In this document: positions 1 through 9,600 of the stretch, piece after piece
Numbering within the stretch: position 1 is the stretch's first letter
Layout: every line of letters starts with the position of its first letter
Origin: Comamonadaceae bacterium
GTDB lineage: Bacteria > Pseudomonadota > Gammaproteobacteria > Burkholderiales > Burkholderiaceae_C
Direction of reading: 5' to 3'
DNA length: 17,353 bases
Assembly: GCA_947372005.1 (NCBI GenBank)
Contig: CANBRV010000018.1
Coordinates: forward strand, 1 to 17,353
Translations under genes and position numbers: made by a program
Notes under the pieces: generated by a model
Database searches by the model: none
The model's input: the letters and a program-made list of their open reading frames with translations, nothing else
Told to the model about the DNA's origin: nothing

Positions 1-1
1 A

Positions 2-1639
2 TCGATTACCTTTCAAAATTATTTCCGCCTCTACAAAAAGCTAGCGGGTATGACGGGTACGGCCGATACCGAAGCGTACGAATTTCAAGAGATTTATGGC
101 CTCGAGACGGTGGTGATACCGCCCAACCGAATCAGTAAACGCAACGACCAGCAAGACCGTGTTTATAAAAGCACGAGAGAAAAATATGTCGCCGCCATCA
201 CCGATATCAAAGACTGTTTTGAGCGCGGACAACCTGTGTTGGTTGGTACAACATCGATTGAAAATTCCGAGTTGATTTCCGAGATGCTGACCAAAGAAGG
301 CTTGCCACATCAGGTCTTAAATGCCAAGCAGCATGCGCGTGAGGCAGAGATTGTCGCGCAGGCAGGGCACTCAAAAATGATCACGATTGCCACCAATATG
401 GCTGGTCGTGGAACTGACATTGTGCTTGGCGGTAATTTAGAAAAACAAATTCAAACGTTGGATGCAGAGGCATTGTCTGATGCTGAGCGTGCGATTCGCG
501 AATCGCAGATCCGCGAGCAATGGGCGCTAGATCACGAGGCTGTGAAGGCGCAAGGTGGACTACGTATTATTGCAACAGAGCGTCACGAATCGCGCCGCAT
601 TGATAACCAACTACGTGGCCGTTCAGGGCGTCAAGGTGACCCTGGCGCATCACGTTTTTACTTAAGCTTAGACGATTCGTTGATGCGTATTTTTGCAGGC
701 GAGCGTGTCAAAGCCATCATGGAGCGTCTCAAGATGCCGGATGGTGAGGCAATTGAAGCAGGTATTGTTTCTCGTAGTATTGAAAGCGCGCAGCGCAAGG
801 TAGAAGCGCGGAACTTTGATATGCGTAAGCAGCTCTTAGAGTATGACGATGTTGCCAACGATCAACGTAAGCAAATTTATCAGCTGCGCAATGATATTTT
901 GGATGCCAAAGGTTTAGAGGAGCAAACAACATCTTTGCGTGATGGCGCTTTGACTGATTTGGTTCGTCAATACGTGCCGCATGAGTCGGTTGAAGAGCAG
1001 TGGGACATCGCTGGCCTGCAAACGGCGTTGCATAGCGAATGGCATCTCGATGTCCCGCTGAGCGCAATCGTGGCAGATGCAGATGCTATGTCAGACGACG
1101 AAGTCGTGCAGCACGTGCTAGATGCAGGTCGTCTGCAAATAGCATCCAAAATAGAGGTGGTGGGTAGCGATAATTTGGCTAGCTACGCGCGTATGGTTCT
1201 CTTGCAAAGCTTGGATTCGCATTGGCGTGAGCATTTAAGTGCGCTAGATTATTTGCGCCAAGGCATCCACTTGCGTGGATACGCTCAAAAGCAGCCCAAA
1301 CAAGAATACAAACGCGAGTCCTTCGAAATGTTTGGTGTGATGCTGGACTCGGTGCGTGATGAGGTTAGTAAAAACTTAATGACTGTCCGTGTTCAGTCAA
1401 GTGAGCAAATAGATGAGGCTGCTCAAAACATGGAACAAACAGCAGCTCAAAGCATTCAGAATGTTGCGTACACAGCGCCAGATGAATCTGGCGCGGCGCA
1501 GACCACTATGTCAGATGAAGACGTCGACAATTTGAATGCTAAGCAGCCTTATGTTGCCGGTGGTCGGGTAGGGCGTAATGACCCCTGTCCTTGCGGCAGC
1601 GGGAAAAAATTCAAGCTCTGCCATGGCAAGCTAGCTTGA
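2..1639 (+). CDS. secA: Protein translocase ATPase SecA (C-terminal part, cut by window start)
   Basis: SecA is the ATP-driven motor that pushes unfolded preproteins through the SecYEG channel in the inner membrane. The frame is open from base 2, and the visible 545 codons cover roughly the last 60 percent of a protein of about 900 residues. In order I see the end of the first motor domain (FRLYKKLAGMTGTADTEAYE), helicase motifs of the second nucleotide-binding domain (GTTSIENSE, TNMAGRGTDIVLGGN, DNQLRGRSGRQGDPG), the helical scaffold/wing region, and the conserved block LDSHWREHLSALDYLRQGI. The protein ends with the zinc-binding SecB/lipid-interaction tail CPCGSGKKFKLCHG (Cys-x-Cys-x8-Cys-His). 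The true start lies outside the window. The stop TGA is 4 bp from the stop of the convergent hemL gene. Identification is firm. Confidence 0.98.
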   Translation, partial: SITFQNYFRLYKKLAGMTGTADTEAYEFQEIYGLETVVIPPNRISKRNDQQDRVYKSTREKYVAAITDIKDCFERGQPVLVGTTSIENSELISEMLTKEGLPHQVLNAKQHAREAEIVAQAGHSKMITIATNMAGRGTDIVLGGNLEKQIQTLDAEALSDAERAIRESQIREQWALDHEAVKAQGGLRIIATERHESRRIDNQLRGRSGRQGDPGASRFYLSLDDSLMRIFAGERVKAIMERLKMPDGEAIEAGIVSRSIESAQRKVEARNFDMRKQLLEYDDVANDQRKQIYQLRNDILDAKGLEEQTTSLRDGALTDLVRQYVPHESVEEQWDIAGLQTALHSEWHLDVPLSAIVADADAMSDDEVVQHVLDAGRLQIASKIEVVGSDNLASYARMVLLQSLDSHWREHLSALDYLRQGIHLRGYAQKQPKQEYKRESFEMFGVMLDSVRDEVSKNLMTVRVQSSEQIDEAAQNMEQTAAQSIQNVAYTAPDESGAAQTTMSDEDVDNLNAKQPYVAGGRVGRNDPCPCGSGKKFKLCHGKLA

Positions 1640-1643
1640 GGTT

Positions 1644-2921
1644 TTACAGAGTCGCAAAAACTTCTGCTGCTGCTGTAACGGTGCTGTCTACGTCGGCATT
1701 AGTATGTGCCGAGCTTACAAACCCCGCTTCATAAAGTGCAGGGGCAAAGTAGTGCCCCTTCTCTAGCATCCCATGAAAGAATCGATTAAATCGTGGACTA
1801 TCTGTCGTCATGACTTTTGCGTAGTTTTGGGGTAATTCATCCAGCATAAAAAAGCCAAACATGCCACCTTCCGAATCTGTCTGGAAGGGGATGCCTGCTT
1901 GGTTTGCCGCATTTTTTAAGCCTTGTGTTAAGCGCCGTGTTTGCTGGGATAAATGGGCGTAGAAGTTTGGCTCGCTAATGATTTTTAAAGTGGCCAGCCC
2001 ACATGCGGTTGCAACAGGATTGCCGCTTAAAGTCCCTGCTTGATAAACAGCTCCTAACGGGGCCAAGTGGCTCATGACATCTACCGAGCCACCAAACGCT
2101 GCTAAGGGCATTCCACCGCCTATCACTTTGCCTAACACCGTGATGTCAGGCACTACCCCCATCACACTTTGCGCCCCGCCTAAAGCAACGCGGAATCCCG
2201 TCATGACTTCATCAAATACGAGTAACGCGCCGTACTCTGTGCATAGCTCGCGGCATCGTTTTGCAAACGGAGCTGATGCGCGAATGAAATTCATATTTCC
2301 CGCGATAGGCTCAATCATTAAGCATGCTAATTCTTTGCCATGCAAAGTAAAGGCTTCCTCTAGCTGGGGGATATTGTTGTATTCCAAGACAATCGTATGC
2401 TGCGCTACTTCGGGCGGTACGCCTGCGCTGGTTGGATTGCCAAATGTGGCTAACCCAGAGCCCGCCTTCACTAAAAGGGCGTCTGCATGACCATGGTAGC
2501 ACCCTTCAAATTTAATCAATTTTTTGCGCCCTGTGGCGCCTCGTGCTAGACGGATAGCGCTCATGGCAGCCTCCGTCCCTGAACTCACTAGGCGCACCAT
2601 TTGCATGGATGGAACATGTTTCAAAATCTCTTCGGCGAGTTCAATTTCACGCTCGGTAGGTGCTCCAAATGAAAGGCCTGTTTCGACAGCTTTCACCACC
2701 GCCTCCACAACGGACGGATGTCCATGTCCAAGAATCATCGGACCCCATGAGCCAATGTAATCTGTATAGCGATTGTTTTCAGCATCCCACAAGTAGGCAC
2801 CCTTTGCATGCGCAATAAAACGTGGCGTGCCGCCAACCGCTTTAAATGCGCGGACAGGAGAGTTCACTCCTCCAGGGATGACGCGCTTGGCGCGTTCAAA
2901 CAGTGTCAGATTTGAGTTCAT
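1644..2921 (-). CDS. hemL: Glutamate-1-semialdehyde 2,1-aminomutase
   Basis: This PLP enzyme converts glutamate-1-semialdehyde to 5-aminolevulinate, the last step of the C5 route to tetrapyrroles (haem) in the cytoplasm. The 425-residue length is normal for the family. Diagnostic blocks are the N-terminal LFERAKRVIPGGVNSPVRAF, the PLP-phosphate region SSGTEAAMSAIRLARG (about 113-128), the FEGCYHGHAD block, the PLP-ring Asp in VFDEVMTGFR, and the PLP-lysine K265 in LGKVIGGGMP. The chosen ATG puts the conserved N-terminus at the usual distance. No strong Shine-Dalgarno sequence is visible upstream, and no other in-frame start is near. The gene is divergent from the rubredoxin gene across 96 bp, which should hold both promoters. 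At its 3' end it converges on secA with 4 bp between the stops. Confidence 0.98.
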   Translation of the reverse strand: MNSNLTLFERAKRVIPGGVNSPVRAFKAVGGTPRFIAHAKGAYLWDAENNRYTDYIGSWGPMILGHGHPSVVEAVVKAVETGLSFGAPTEREIELAEEILKHVPSMQMVRLVSSGTEAAMSAIRLARGATGRKKLIKFEGCYHGHADALLVKAGSGLATFGNPTSAGVPPEVAQHTIVLEYNNIPQLEEAFTLHGKELACLMIEPIAGNMNFIRASAPFAKRCRELCTEYGALLVFDEVMTGFRVALGGAQSVMGVVPDITVLGKVIGGGMPLAAFGGSVDVMSHLAPLGAVYQAGTLSGNPVATACGLATLKIISEPNFYAHLSQQTRRLTQGLKNAANQAGIPFQTDSEGGMFGFFMLDELPQNYAKVMTTDSPRFNRFFHGMLEKGHYFAPALYEAGFVSSAHTNADVDSTVTAAAEVFATL

Positions 2922-3017
2922 AAAGGATGGAATAAGGGTAATGACTAGCCAGGCAAAATAGGAGACTCGATAGAATCAGAGTGATTGTAAGAATGCAAAG
3001 CAGAGAATTAAAAAATT

Positions 3018-3188
3018 ATGGAAAACAAAACTTGGATGTGCCTCATTTGTGGCTGGATGTATGATGAATCGCAAGGCGTGCCAGAAGACGGGATCGCCGC
3101 AGGAACAGCTTGGGCCGATGTGCCCATGAATTGGGTTTGTCCTGAGTGCGGAGCACGTAAAGAAGACTTTGAGATGGTTAGCGTTTAG
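3018..3188 (+). CDS. Rubredoxin
   Basis: A 56-residue iron protein that carries single electrons in the cytoplasm through an Fe(Cys)4 site. Both knuckles are present: C8-L-I-C11-G and C41-P-E-C44-G, with the typical YDESQGVPEDGIAAGTAW and WVCPECGARKEDFE segments between and after them. Length and cysteine spacing are those of a standard single-domain rubredoxin. The ATG at 3018 follows an AT-rich stretch with a modest ribosome site (CAGAG at 3001-3005). The pilG-like gene starts 20 bp after its stop, so the two may share a transcript. Nothing in the sequence says what its redox partner is. Its place beside hemL and the pil-chp genes may be conserved synteny and need not mean a role in pilus control. 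Confidence 0.95.
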   Translation: MENKTWMCLICGWMYDESQGVPEDGIAAGTAWADVPMNWVCPECGARKEDFEMVSV

Positions 3189-3208
3189 GCCAAAATAAAG
3201 GCTCAAAC

Positions 3209-3577
3209 GTGAAAATCCTCATCATTGACGATAGCAACACTATTCGGCGTAGTGCAGAGATTTTTTTAAAACAAGCGGGGCATGATGTTGTCTTAGCTAT
3301 TGATGGATTTGATGCTTTAGCCAAGGTCAACGATACGCATCCCGACATCATTTTTTGCGATATTTTGATGCCTCGTCTCGATGGCTATCAAACTTGCATG
3401 TTGATTAAGCACAATGAGCGATTTGTGCACATTCCTATAGTAATGTTATCCTCTAAGGATGGTGTTTTTGATATGGCTAGAGGACGGATGGTTGGCTGCG
3501 AGGATTACTTAACCAAGCCGTTTACTAAAGATCAGCTTCTTCGAACCATACAAACCCAAATAGATAGGCTGAAATGA
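3209..3577 (+). CDS. pilG: Type IV pilus chemosensory response regulator PilG (CheY-like)
   Basis: A stand-alone receiver domain of 122 residues, cytoplasmic. In the Pil-Chp system PilG is phosphorylated by the ChpA kinase and promotes pilus extension and cAMP signalling. Receiver features are all present: acidic pair D7-D8, phospho-acceptor D51 (FCDILMPRLDG), the Ser of MLSSKDG and the conserved K103 (LTKPF). There is no output domain. The start codon is GTG at 3209, preceded by AAAGG about seven bases upstream, and an in-frame stop upstream leaves no alternative ATG. The stop overlaps the pilH start (ATGA), indicating translational coupling. The PilG rather than PilH assignment rests on first position in the operon and on the ILMPRLDGYQTC and GCEDYLTKPFTKDQL style. 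Confidence 0.9.
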   Translation: MKILIIDDSNTIRRSAEIFLKQAGHDVVLAIDGFDALAKVNDTHPDIIFCDILMPRLDGYQTCMLIKHNERFVHIPIVMLSSKDGVFDMARGRMVGCEDYLTKPFTKDQLLRTIQTQIDRLK

Positions 3578-3936
3578 GTATTAAAAATATATTAATTGTG
3601 GACGACTCGAAAACGGAGCAGGTCTATTTGTCGCAAATGCTGGCTGCTGAGGGGTATGCAACGCAGGTGGCATCTGATGCTGAGGAAGCGCAAAAATGGA
3701 TTGATTTGAAGCGTCCAGATCTTATTTTGCTAGATATTGTGATGCCTGGGCAAAGTGGCTTTCAATTTGCTCGGACGCTGACTCGGGATGAGAAATATAT
3801 GGATATCCCCATCATCTTGTGCACAAGTAAAGACCAGGAGACGGATAGGGTTTGGGGGCTGAGACAGGGTGCGAAAGCCTATATCGTTAAGCCCGTGCAA
3901 AAGACAGAGTTACTTGAAAAAATCAGAGCTTTATAA
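3574..3936 (+). CDS. pilH: Type IV pilus chemosensory response regulator PilH (CheY-like)
   Basis: A second single-domain receiver (120 residues) of the twitching-motility chemosensory pathway. In the known system PilH counters PilG, favouring retraction or draining phosphate from the kinase. Visible receiver residues are D10-D11, phospho-acceptor D54 (LLDIVMPGQSG), the Thr/Ser of LCTSKDQETD and K106 (IVKPV). The segment CTSKDQETDRVWGLRQGAKAY is characteristic of PilH-type proteins and separates it from the PilG-like gene before it. The start overlaps the pilG stop by four bases, so the two are translated as a pair. pilI begins 16 bp after the stop. The assignment is strong from sequence and order. 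Confidence 0.92.
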   Translation: MSIKNILIVDDSKTEQVYLSQMLAAEGYATQVASDAEEAQKWIDLKRPDLILLDIVMPGQSGFQFARTLTRDEKYMDIPIILCTSKDQETDRVWGLRQGAKAYIVKPVQKTELLEKIRAL

Positions 3937-3952
3937 ACAATAGAACACTGCC

Positions 3953-4474
3953 ATGTCCAAGAAAGAAGCGCTTTCAGAGTTTCAGAGCAGATTGACAGGA
4001 CGGCTGCAATCGGTCGATGATGCGGGCGCTCATGAGACTGCGCATTGGTTAGCAGTAGAAATTTCTGGACGCGGCTTCATGTTTCCATTGAGTCATTCGG
4101 GAGAGATTTTTCCTTGGTTTGAGCCGCAGCCCATCCCCTATGTTAAAGACTGGTTTTTGGGTGTGGCCAATTTGCGAGGTGCGCTATGTGGCGTTGTGAG
4201 TCTCGCTAAATACTTTCATCTAGAGCCGCTTGATGCTGCGGCGGACTTCGCAATTAAGGTGACAACGCAAGACAGGCGATTGATCGGCTTCCATCCTTCG
4301 CTTGATTTAAATACGGTTCTTGTTGTGGATAGGCTTGTCGGTTTAAAAAATCGCCATCAAATGACCGATACTTCGACGGCGAATCAGTACCGCGACCAGC
4401 AAGATGTTGTTTGGCAAGAGGTGGATTTACGGGCGCTCGCTCAAGATCCAGCGTTTATTAGTATTGCGCAATAG
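3953..4474 (+). CDS. pilI: CheW-like adaptor PilI
   Basis: A 173-residue CheW-family coupling protein that would join the receptor PilJ to the kinase ChpA in the polar Pil-Chp array. The CheW fold begins near residue 30 (HWLAVEISGRGFMFPLSHSG), followed by the conserved PYVKDWFLGVANLRGALCGVVSLAKYF block (about 63-89), the IGFHPSLDLNTVLVVDRLVGLKNR strand region and the C-terminal WQEVDLRALAQDPAFISIA. This last block is a typical PilI/CheW ending. The ribosome site before the ATG is weak, and translation may depend on coupling from pilH 16 bp upstream. The next gene, pilJ, starts 27 bp downstream. PilI is preferred over generic CheW because of the neighbouring genes and the shape of the C-terminus. 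Confidence 0.92.
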   Translation: MSKKEALSEFQSRLTGRLQSVDDAGAHETAHWLAVEISGRGFMFPLSHSGEIFPWFEPQPIPYVKDWFLGVANLRGALCGVVSLAKYFHLEPLDAAADFAIKVTTQDRRLIGFHPSLDLNTVLVVDRLVGLKNRHQMTDTSTANQYRDQQDVVWQEVDLRALAQDPAFISIAQ

Positions 4475-4501
4475 TTTGAACTTCATAGAAAGAGTCACGA
4501 G

Positions 4502-6604
4502 ATGGACACTATTATTTCGCCTGCGATAGCAGGGCAAACAAAAATTTTTGGATTCGTGATGGATGAATCACGAATTGATCGTTATCAAAAAATATTGCGT
4601 GCGGCCTTGATTGCGATGCTTGTCATTTTGGGCGCGATTACCTTTTGGGTACTCACTCAATCGGATCGCACAGCGCGTCAGGTGGGGGCAACTGGACAGT
4701 CACTCATCCACTCGCAGCGCTTGGCAAAATCAGTGACGCAAGCACTGGCAGGTAATACAACTGCATTTAATGAGCTAACGGAAAGTAATGATGCACTCAT
4801 AAAGAATATGAATGCTTTGCGGATGGGTAACGAAAGCATGAATGTGGAAGCGATTGCAAGCGAAATGCAACCCGAACTTTTAGCTTTGATGCCTAGCATT
4901 GAACGCACAGGAAAAAATGTCAAGGTGATCTTGTCGCAGAAGGCGTTCTTAACTGGATTAGGCGGGTCGCTAAAGGCAATTAATCGACGCTCATCAGATT
5001 TGTTGGAAATTGCTGAGTCAATATCTTCGTTGAAGTTGCAGCAAAACGCGCCAGCACAAGAGATTTCAACAGCCGGCGAGTTGGTGATGCTGACGCAGCG
5101 TATTGGTAAATCTGCGAATGAGTTCTTGACCACCGAGGGTTTAAATACAGAAGCCGTTTTTTTGCTTGGCAAAGACTTAAATACCTTTAAAGAGCTAGGC
5201 ACCGGTCTCAAGGCTGGTAACGCTGAGCTAAAGCTCAAGCCAACGCGTGATAAAGAAACTTCAGAGCGTTTGGACGCGCTATTGAAGCTTTATGAAGAGA
5301 CGCGTACGCAGGCTGCAGGCATCTTAGGAAATCTACAGGGGATGGTTGCTGCGCGTGATGCGCAAAATGGCGTGCTTGCTGAGTCAGAGCCTCAGCGCCG
5401 TCAATTGGAGTCATTGCAGTCTAAATTGTCTAAGCAATCTGAGGTTGATGGCCTCATGATTACAGGACTTGTTTTAGCCGCATTGTTGGCGATATTGGCG
5501 ACTACGGGCTTGGTGTATTTGCAGGTTTTAGAGGTCCGCCGTCGTCAAATGAAAGCCGAACAGGAAACGTTGCAAGCGCAGTCGCAGGAGCTAGAGGCTA
5601 AGCGTGTCAATGATGCTAACCAAGCGGCTATTTTGCGCTTGATGAATGAAATGCAAAACGTGGCCGACGGCGATTTGACGCAAGAAGCGACAGTGACCGA
5701 AGATATTACTGGAGCAATCGCTGACTCCGTGAACTACACGGTGGAAGAACTACGATCTTTGGTGGGTAATGTGCAAAAAACATCAACTTTAGTGGCTAGC
5801 ACGACCAGTGAAGTAGAGGCTTCGTCGAGGCAGCTACTGACAGCTGCAAACCAGCAGCTGATTGACATTCATCAGGCCGGACAGGCTGTGCTTGCAATGG
5901 CTGATCGAATTAATAAGGCATCAGGTTTGGCTGATGAGTCAGCCAATGTAGCTAAACAGTTTTTAACTGCTGCAAATTCGGGTTTGTCCGCAGTGCAAAG
6001 CACGATGGGTGGCATGAACACAATTCGAAATCAAATTCAAGAGACTGCTAAGCGAATGAAGCGACTTGGCGAATCATCCCAAGAGATTGGTGAAATTACG
6101 GATTTGATTTCTGACATTACGGAGCAGACCAATGTGTTGGCGCTTAATGCTGCCATTCAAGCGGCTTCAGCGGGTGAAGCAGGACGTGGCTTTACGGTTG
6201 TGGCGGAAGAGGTTCAGCGACTAGCTGAGCGCTCGGGTGACGCGACTCGCCAAATTACAAACTTGGTAAAGGCAATTCAAGCCGATACACAAGAAGTGGT
6301 GGCATCTATGGAGCTATCAACGCATGGAGTTGTGGCTGGCGCTCAGTTGTCTGAAAACGCTGGATCAGCTTTGGCTGAAATTGACCGTATTTCGCATCAA
6401 CTCACCACCATGATTGAGCATATTTCAAATGCAACTGCAAATGAGGCGAAAGAGGCGAACGCGGTGGCTTCTACGATTCAAAATATTTTTGCAGGCACAG
6501 AGCGAACCAGTAACGGAACTAAAGCGAATGCGCAGATGGTGCGTGAATTGTCAACAATGGCCGAAGAGCTCAAGAAGTCGGTGTCTAGGTTCAAATTGGC
6601 CTAA
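4502..6604 (+). CDS. pilJ: Methyl-accepting chemotaxis transducer PilJ for type IV pili
   Basis: The 700-residue inner-membrane receptor of the Pil-Chp pathway. The first membrane segment is at about 33-53. A periplasmic part follows with two PilJ-type repeats, each with a QRLAK/QRIGK helix (GQSLIHSQRLAKSVTQALAG near 65-84 and AGELVMLTQRIGKSANEFLT near 191-210). The second membrane segment is at about 318-341, then a HAMP-like coiled linker (about 342-425). The cytoplasmic signalling hairpin has its tip at about 540-565 (EQTNVLALNAAIQAASAGE, then AGRGFTVVAEEVQRLAE). No C-terminal NWETF-type tether pentapeptide is present; the protein ends RFKLA. The start at 4502 is chosen over an internal Met20 because both leave the first membrane helix intact and only the former sits at operon spacing. 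In known systems PilJ senses pilus or surface state. Confidence 0.94.
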   Translation: MDTIISPAIAGQTKIFGFVMDESRIDRYQKILRAALIAMLVILGAITFWVLTQSDRTARQVGATGQSLIHSQRLAKSVTQALAGNTTAFNELTESNDALIKNMNALRMGNESMNVEAIASEMQPELLALMPSIERTGKNVKVILSQKAFLTGLGGSLKAINRRSSDLLEIAESISSLKLQQNAPAQEISTAGELVMLTQRIGKSANEFLTTEGLNTEAVFLLGKDLNTFKELGTGLKAGNAELKLKPTRDKETSERLDALLKLYEETRTQAAGILGNLQGMVAARDAQNGVLAESEPQRRQLESLQSKLSKQSEVDGLMITGLVLAALLAILATTGLVYLQVLEVRRRQMKAEQETLQAQSQELEAKRVNDANQAAILRLMNEMQNVADGDLTQEATVTEDITGAIADSVNYTVEELRSLVGNVQKTSTLVASTTSEVEASSRQLLTAANQQLIDIHQAGQAVLAMADRINKASGLADESANVAKQFLTAANSGLSAVQSTMGGMNTIRNQIQETAKRMKRLGESSQEIGEITDLISDITEQTNVLALNAAIQAASAGEAGRGFTVVAEEVQRLAERSGDATRQITNLVKAIQADTQEVVASMELSTHGVVAGAQLSENAGSALAEIDRISHQLTTMIEHISNATANEAKEANAVASTIQNIFAGTERTSNGTKANAQMVRELSTMAEELKKSVSRFKLA

Positions 6605-6619
6605 GCGGCATGCCAGCCC

Positions 6620-9600
6620 ATGTCAATGACCAACGAATCAGCGCTGCTTTTGATTGGTGATGAGGTTCGCGCGACATTGCGTGAGCTGAATACTGACTTA
6701 GAGGCACTTGCCAACTCCGATTTTGCAGCGCGACTCAGTAGTCTTGCTGAATGCGATGCAAAAATTCACGCCATTGCTGGTGCTTTTCATGTGGCATCTC
6801 TTGATGCGTTATTGCGTTACGCGCTTGCCCTCCAAGAGGTGATTCATTTATGGCGTGCCTCACCTAGTTCACTATTGCCGCAAACGTTAGCAACAATGGT
6901 GTCAGCAGGTCGGAGTTTGCACGACTTTTTGCAAGCAGCTCAAGAGCAGAAATCAGTTTCTGAGCTGGCACTATTTCAAGACTATCAGAAGATTGGCGCT
7001 GTCGTGTCACGAACGCTATCGCCGCTCGATTTATGGAGTGCGTCAGAGGGTCTTCGCTGCATGAATATTTGGTCGGAGCCAGATTTTGCAAATGCTTTGC
7101 AGGTGCAAATAGAGCGGCACTTTCATTTTTACGACCCAAGTGCGATTGAACTCTCAAGAGTTGATGTTCTGATGCTGACGCTCATTAGGCAACAGCAAAG
7201 AGACGCAGCGACAGAATTGGGTGTGATATGTGATTGGCGAGGGCTTCAAGGTCAAAGCTCTCAGCATCTTGCTTGCTCTGTTCTTGTGTCTGCAGTTATT
7301 GATGCTTTAGCTAATGGTGGCTTGGAGCTTGATTTATTCTTAAAACGATATTTATTGTCTAGCTTGACTTGGTTCAAATCAGGCAATTTAGATGACTCTT
7401 TTTTGAATGAATCGATCTTTTTTGCTTATCTTGCATGGCAGGCGACTCGTGACGTAGAGCATGACACTTCCGACTCTTTTGAGCTTTTAGCGCAATCAGC
7501 GAATTGGCAAGCACAGAAAGGTACACGTTATAACCAAGCGCATTTTGATCCTCAAGCGCGAGATCGTATGGCTCGCGCACATGCGGTCATATTGGATACC
7601 AAGCAAGTATGGGCAGATTTTTGCGCGGCTACTTTGGATGAGGCGCCTGAAAACAAGTCTGCCGAGCTTGGCAAGTCATTTGACAAAATGGGGCAAGCGC
7701 TCGAGGCATTACATCCAGCGGCACTCGAATTGAGTCAAGCCTTCCACGTCATTGTTGGCAACTATCAGTTGTGTTCCAAGCGAGACGTGCAAATCGAAGT
7801 TGCGACGCTGTTACTCATTTTGAGCTCGATGCTGGAGGATATGTCCGTATCGGATCAAGCGCAAACTGAATATCGCTTATTGGGATTAGTGCGGCGCTTG
7901 CAAGCGCTAAAGAATGAGCACGCGACAGGCGCTTTTGAGCCTTGGATGCTTGAGTTGCAAAAGCGACAAGATTGGCTTCAGGCGATGACGAGTACCACGG
8001 AGCAACTGGGCCAAAAATTGACTGAAATTGAAGAGGTATTCGAACGCTTGTGGTCTGCGCCGCATGACGTATTGGATCTTGCGCATGTCTGTGCTAAGTT
8101 GCAGCAAATAAGAGCTATTGCTCATTCTCTCAAGCTAGATGAGTTTGCTTATGCGGTCAAGCCAGTTGAAGAAAAGCTTGAATCTTTGATGCAAAGCAAA
8201 CAAGTCATGGATGAGCAGACACAAAAGCAAATGGCTGCTGACATAGCAAGCCTAGGTTTAATGCTAAGTATGTGGGCACACAAACCAGAGCAGGCGTATC
8301 GAGCTTTGACTTCGAGGACTCAAGTGCAAGCGCCAATTCAAACGCAGGCGATAGCTGCCGATGATGTGCAATCGCTCGCTCAAGACGAGCCCATTGAGCG
8401 CGTCTTCTTAGCGGAAGCTCATGATGTATTAGTACAGGCGCTAGATGCTGTTCAAAACCTATGTGCACATCCGGAAGATCGTGAGGCGTTAATAGGTTTG
8501 AGACGGGCTTTTCATACGCTAAAAGGTGGTGCACGTGTCGTGGGACTGATGCAGTATGGCGAGGCCGCCTGGTTGCTTGAGCAGCATTTGAACGAGCGTT
8601 TGGCTGAGCAAACGCCCTTATCCACTGATTTACTTGAGCTTTGTACTAAGCAAATTCAGCTGATGCAAGGTTGGACTGAACACCTAGAAACTCAAAATTC
8701 TTTTGAATCACTGTCTATTGATTGGCAGCTAGGTCACTTGCAACAATCTTTGCAAGCTTTTGCAGTGCCAATAGCCGCACCCGCATCCGCACCCGCAGCC
8801 ACAGCACTAACGCTAGATTTGCCGCCGGCAGACTTTTTAGATCTTCAATCTGAGGCTCAGATGAAAACGATTGGAGATCTTCAGATTTCAATTCCGCTTT
8901 ATCAAGCCTATCTCAATGAAACTGATGAATGGTCACGGCAGCTGGCTTTGGCTTTGTCGGAGTGGATGCTTGATGATGCGCAGCCAATACCTAGCCAGAC
9001 ACTGACGTGGGCACATGCACTCGCGGGAAGCTCGGCCACGATTGGTTTTGATAGCTGCGCGAAAATTTCTAAATTAGTCGAGCGTTTGATTGAACGCGTG
9101 CAAGAGCAGGGTGTGCACTCTGCTGATTTAGCGCGTGTTTTGTCAAATGCTGCCGATGAAATTCAGCGCTTACTTCATCAATTTGCGGCAGGGTTTTTGA
9201 AGTCCGCAGATCCGTTACTTGTTGAGCAGCTCAAAGCCTATTTGGAGCCATCTCATGCACTCTCTTTAGAACCTTTAGCTGAAGAAGCGCCTTCGACATT
9301 TGTGGTGCAACCGCTTACAGATGCTGTTGCAGATGCCGAAATGAAAGCCGTGTTCGAAGAAGAGTCTGCGCAGCTTATTCCTGAGTTGGGTGCAGCACTG
9401 CGTTCATGGGATAAAGCCCAAGCGCTGCGCACCTTGCACACGCTCAAAGGAAGTGCTCGCTTAGTGGGCGAGCAGCTGTTGGCAGGACAGGCGCATGATC
9501 TCGAATCTCACATTGAAGCAATTGGTGAGATACCAAGTGAAGCGCAATTAGCGGAGTTACTCAAGCTGTATGACCAGTTGGCTATCAAGCCAGCATCGCA

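Noticed and set aside
729..1067. Open frame on the minus strand inside secA (112 aa)
   Set aside because: It lies wholly within the well-identified SecA coding frame, has no recognisable motif and no own ribosome site.
2074..2490. Open frame on the plus strand inside hemL
   Set aside because: Antisense of a fully conserved enzyme gene; low-complexity protein without family features.
4678..5238. Open frame of 186 aa on the minus strand inside pilJ
   Set aside because: Shadow of the periplasmic PilJ coding region; serine-rich composition is the antisense image of helical repeats.
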